Shown one piece after another: positions 6,501 through 7,048 of a stretch of 7,048 nt of DNA. Each line of letters opens with the position of its first letter. The stretch's first letter is position 1. The notes under the pieces are model-generated. The model was not told the DNA's origin. It was given only the letters and a program-made list of their open reading frames with translations, and made no database searches. The translations under genes and the position numbers were made by a program. Source of the DNA: Actinomycetes bacterium (GTDB lineage: Bacteria > Actinomycetota > Actinomycetes > Actinomycetales > Cellulomonadaceae); contig JAEWCA010000562.1 of the NCBI GenBank assembly GCA_023390875.1, forward strand, positions 1 to 7,048. Direction: 5' to 3'.

Positions 6501-6536
6501 CCGGTCGAGCGTAAGCCTGGTCCCGGCGGTTCGCTC
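6501..6536 (-). promoter_or_regulatory. Candidate promoter for a leaderless AAA+/VWA transcript
   Basis: Reading leftward, TACGCT (6513 to 6508) matches the TANNNT -10 pattern and lies 7 nt before the GTG at 6500, so the transcript would begin at the start codon. This agrees with the lack of a ribosome binding site. The -35 region at the right distance reads GAGCGA (6536 to 6531, 17-bp spacer), a poor match to TTGACA. The short space (65 bp) after ssrA means read-through from ssrA is also possible. Confidence 0.4.
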
Positions 6537-6565
6537 CACCCGACGTCGTGCGCGCCCACAAGACG

Positions 6566-6934
6566 ACGAGGAGGTGGCGGGAATCGAACCCGCGTCCGAT
6601 GACGTGGAACCAGGGATTCTCCGGGTGCAGTCCGTGATGGATTTTCTCGGCCCCCACCACTCCCACGGACGAGAAGGTGGACAGGCCCAGTCAGCTGGAA
6701 GTCCCGGTGACCCCACTGACGAGGATCACCAGCAGTGGCTCTCTAGATGACGCCGGGAACTAAGTCGAGAGCGTACTTAGGCCGACGGACTTCGAGGCTC
6801 GCTCAGGCGGCGAGGGCGAAGTCGGTGCGCTTGGAATCGGCACCTATGATTTGCACGGAGCGTTGACGAGATAACCGTGCGTCCTCGACCCGCTTCTCCT
6901 GGCTCGACGATCACCGTCGAAACCGATCACCCCC
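6566..6934 (-). ncRNA. ssrA: tmRNA (transfer-messenger RNA)
   Basis: The ribosome-rescue RNA that charges with alanine, enters stalled ribosomes with SmpB and adds a degradation tag. Read on the minus strand, the 5' end GGGGGTG (6934-6928) continues as the conserved ATCGGTTTCGACGG. Near the 3' end a T arm, GCGGG TTCGATT CCCGC (6593-6577), is followed by CACCTCC (6576-6570), which pairs fully with the 5' end in a 7-bp acceptor stem. The third pair is G-U (6932 with 6572), the alanine identity pair. A tag frame lies at 6841-6803, and the segment between tag and T arm has the size expected for the pseudoknot region. The total of about 369 nt is normal for a one-piece tmRNA. The bases after the acceptor stem are TCGT, so CCA is not encoded and must be added by the CCA enzyme; the 3' boundary is therefore given with allowance for the discriminator and CCA. 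smpB is often just upstream in related genomes, which here would lie beyond the window. Confidence 0.96.
6803..6841 (-). other. ssrA: tmRNA tag peptide reading frame, ADSKRTDFALAA
   Basis: The resume codon GCC (6841-6839) opens a 12-codon frame, ADSKRTDFALAA, ended by TGA (6805-6803). It closely resembles the Mycobacterium tuberculosis tag ADSHQRDYALAA and keeps the C-terminal ALAA recognised by ClpXP-type proteases. Preceding bases on the RNA are CATAGGT. Confidence 0.92.
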
Positions 6935-6988
6935 ATGTTCAGTTTTCAAGCCGCTGCCTGCGCGCATCCGCTCGCGAACAGCCTCGGC

Positions 6989-7017
6989 AGCATACCTCCC
7001 AACGAGCGGGCGGTCGC
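6989..7017 (-). promoter_or_regulatory. Candidate ssrA promoter
   Basis: Reading leftward, GCGACC (7017 to 7012) keeps the GAC core of TTGACA, and TATGCT (6994 to 6989) is a good TANNNT -10 box. The spacer is 17 bp. Transcription would start near 6982, leaving a leader of roughly 48 nt before the mature tmRNA 5' end at 6934, to be removed by RNase P. The rest of 6935-7048 holds no gene that can be recognised. Confidence 0.5.
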
Positions 7018-7027
7018 GATGATTCCC

Positions 7028-7045
7028 CCGCGCGGCGGCGCGCGG
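7028..7045. repeat. GC hairpin upstream of ssrA
   Basis: CCGCGCG (7028-7034) and CGCGCGG (7039-7045) form a perfect 7-bp inverted repeat with a 4-base loop GCGG. It lies where the preceding minus-strand gene, perhaps smpB, might end, and could be its terminator. No T-tract follows on either strand; on the minus strand the next bases are a G run. Confidence 0.3.
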
Positions 7046-7048
7046 ACG

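Noticed and set aside
6544..6568. Hairpin CGTCGT/ACGACG just after ssrA as its terminator
   Set aside because: The stem is only 6 bp with a 13-base loop and no T-tract, so it is too weak to call.
6566..6600. A separate tRNA gene at the T-arm-like sequence
   Set aside because: No anticodon arm is present next to it and the acceptor partner is about 350 bases away, which is the tmRNA arrangement.
4713..6602. Long plus-strand open frame of 629 residues
   Set aside because: It is antisense to the AAA+ and VWA genes and rich in Arg, Asp, Val and Leu as expected from a high-GC shadow frame; no motifs were recognised.
6501..6716. Upstream extension of the AAA+ reading frame
   Set aside because: Most of this stretch is the 3' half of ssrA, a structured RNA; homology-like sequence begins only after 6500.
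1..7048. CRISPR arrays, insertion sequences, prophage or attachment-site duplications
   Set aside because: No spaced direct repeats, transposase or integrase frames, or duplicated tmRNA 3' end were seen in the window.

Overview
The window is very GC-rich and carries ordinary bacterial housekeeping and accessory genes. It most likely comes from a high-GC actinobacterium. Three things support this: a three-gene cluster typical of Actinobacteria (an MSMEG_4193-type phosphatase, a DUF3090 protein and an SCO1664-type kinase-fold protein), a tmRNA whose tag reads ADSKRTDFALAA (close to the mycobacterial tag), and GTG starts without Shine-Dalgarno sequences. A Micrococcales genome such as a Cellulomonas relative is plausible, but the sequence does not prove the genus.

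Layout. On the minus strand, 36-929 encodes a short-chain dehydrogenase/reductase. A 135-bp divergent intergenic region (930-1064) follows. The plus-strand cluster runs from the histidine phosphatase (1065-1775) through the DUF3090 gene (1786-2327, interrupted by an apparent 1-base deletion near 1927-1930) to the SCO1664-family gene (2324-3097). The last two share a GTGA stop/start overlap. The cluster converges, with 9 bp between stop codons, on a minus-strand pair: a VWA-domain protein (3107-5122) and, upstream of it, an AAA+ ATPase of the magnesium-chelatase/MoxR type (5115-6500). These two overlap by 8 nt. Upstream of the ATPase, also on the minus strand, is ssrA (tmRNA, 6566-6934), and then a 114-bp region with a probable ssrA promoter.

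How the parts fit. The AAA+ and VWA genes form a translationally coupled two-gene operon. In related pairs (MoxR/VWA, RavA/ViaA, ChlI/ChlD) the ATPase remodels a target with the help of the VWA partner. The target here is unknown, and this pair is the most system-like element in the window. The phosphatase-DUF3090-SCO1664 trio is a conserved actinobacterial cluster of unknown function, often found near mshC (mycothiol synthesis). mshC is not in this window. tmRNA rescues stalled ribosomes.

Main oddities: the frameshift in DUF3090 with a TGATG stop/start overlap just behind it, Asn in place of the usual Walker B Asp in the ATPase, and likely leaderless starts for two genes. In addition, ssrA encodes no 3' CCA and appears to have U at the discriminator position while keeping the G3-U70 alanine identity pair.
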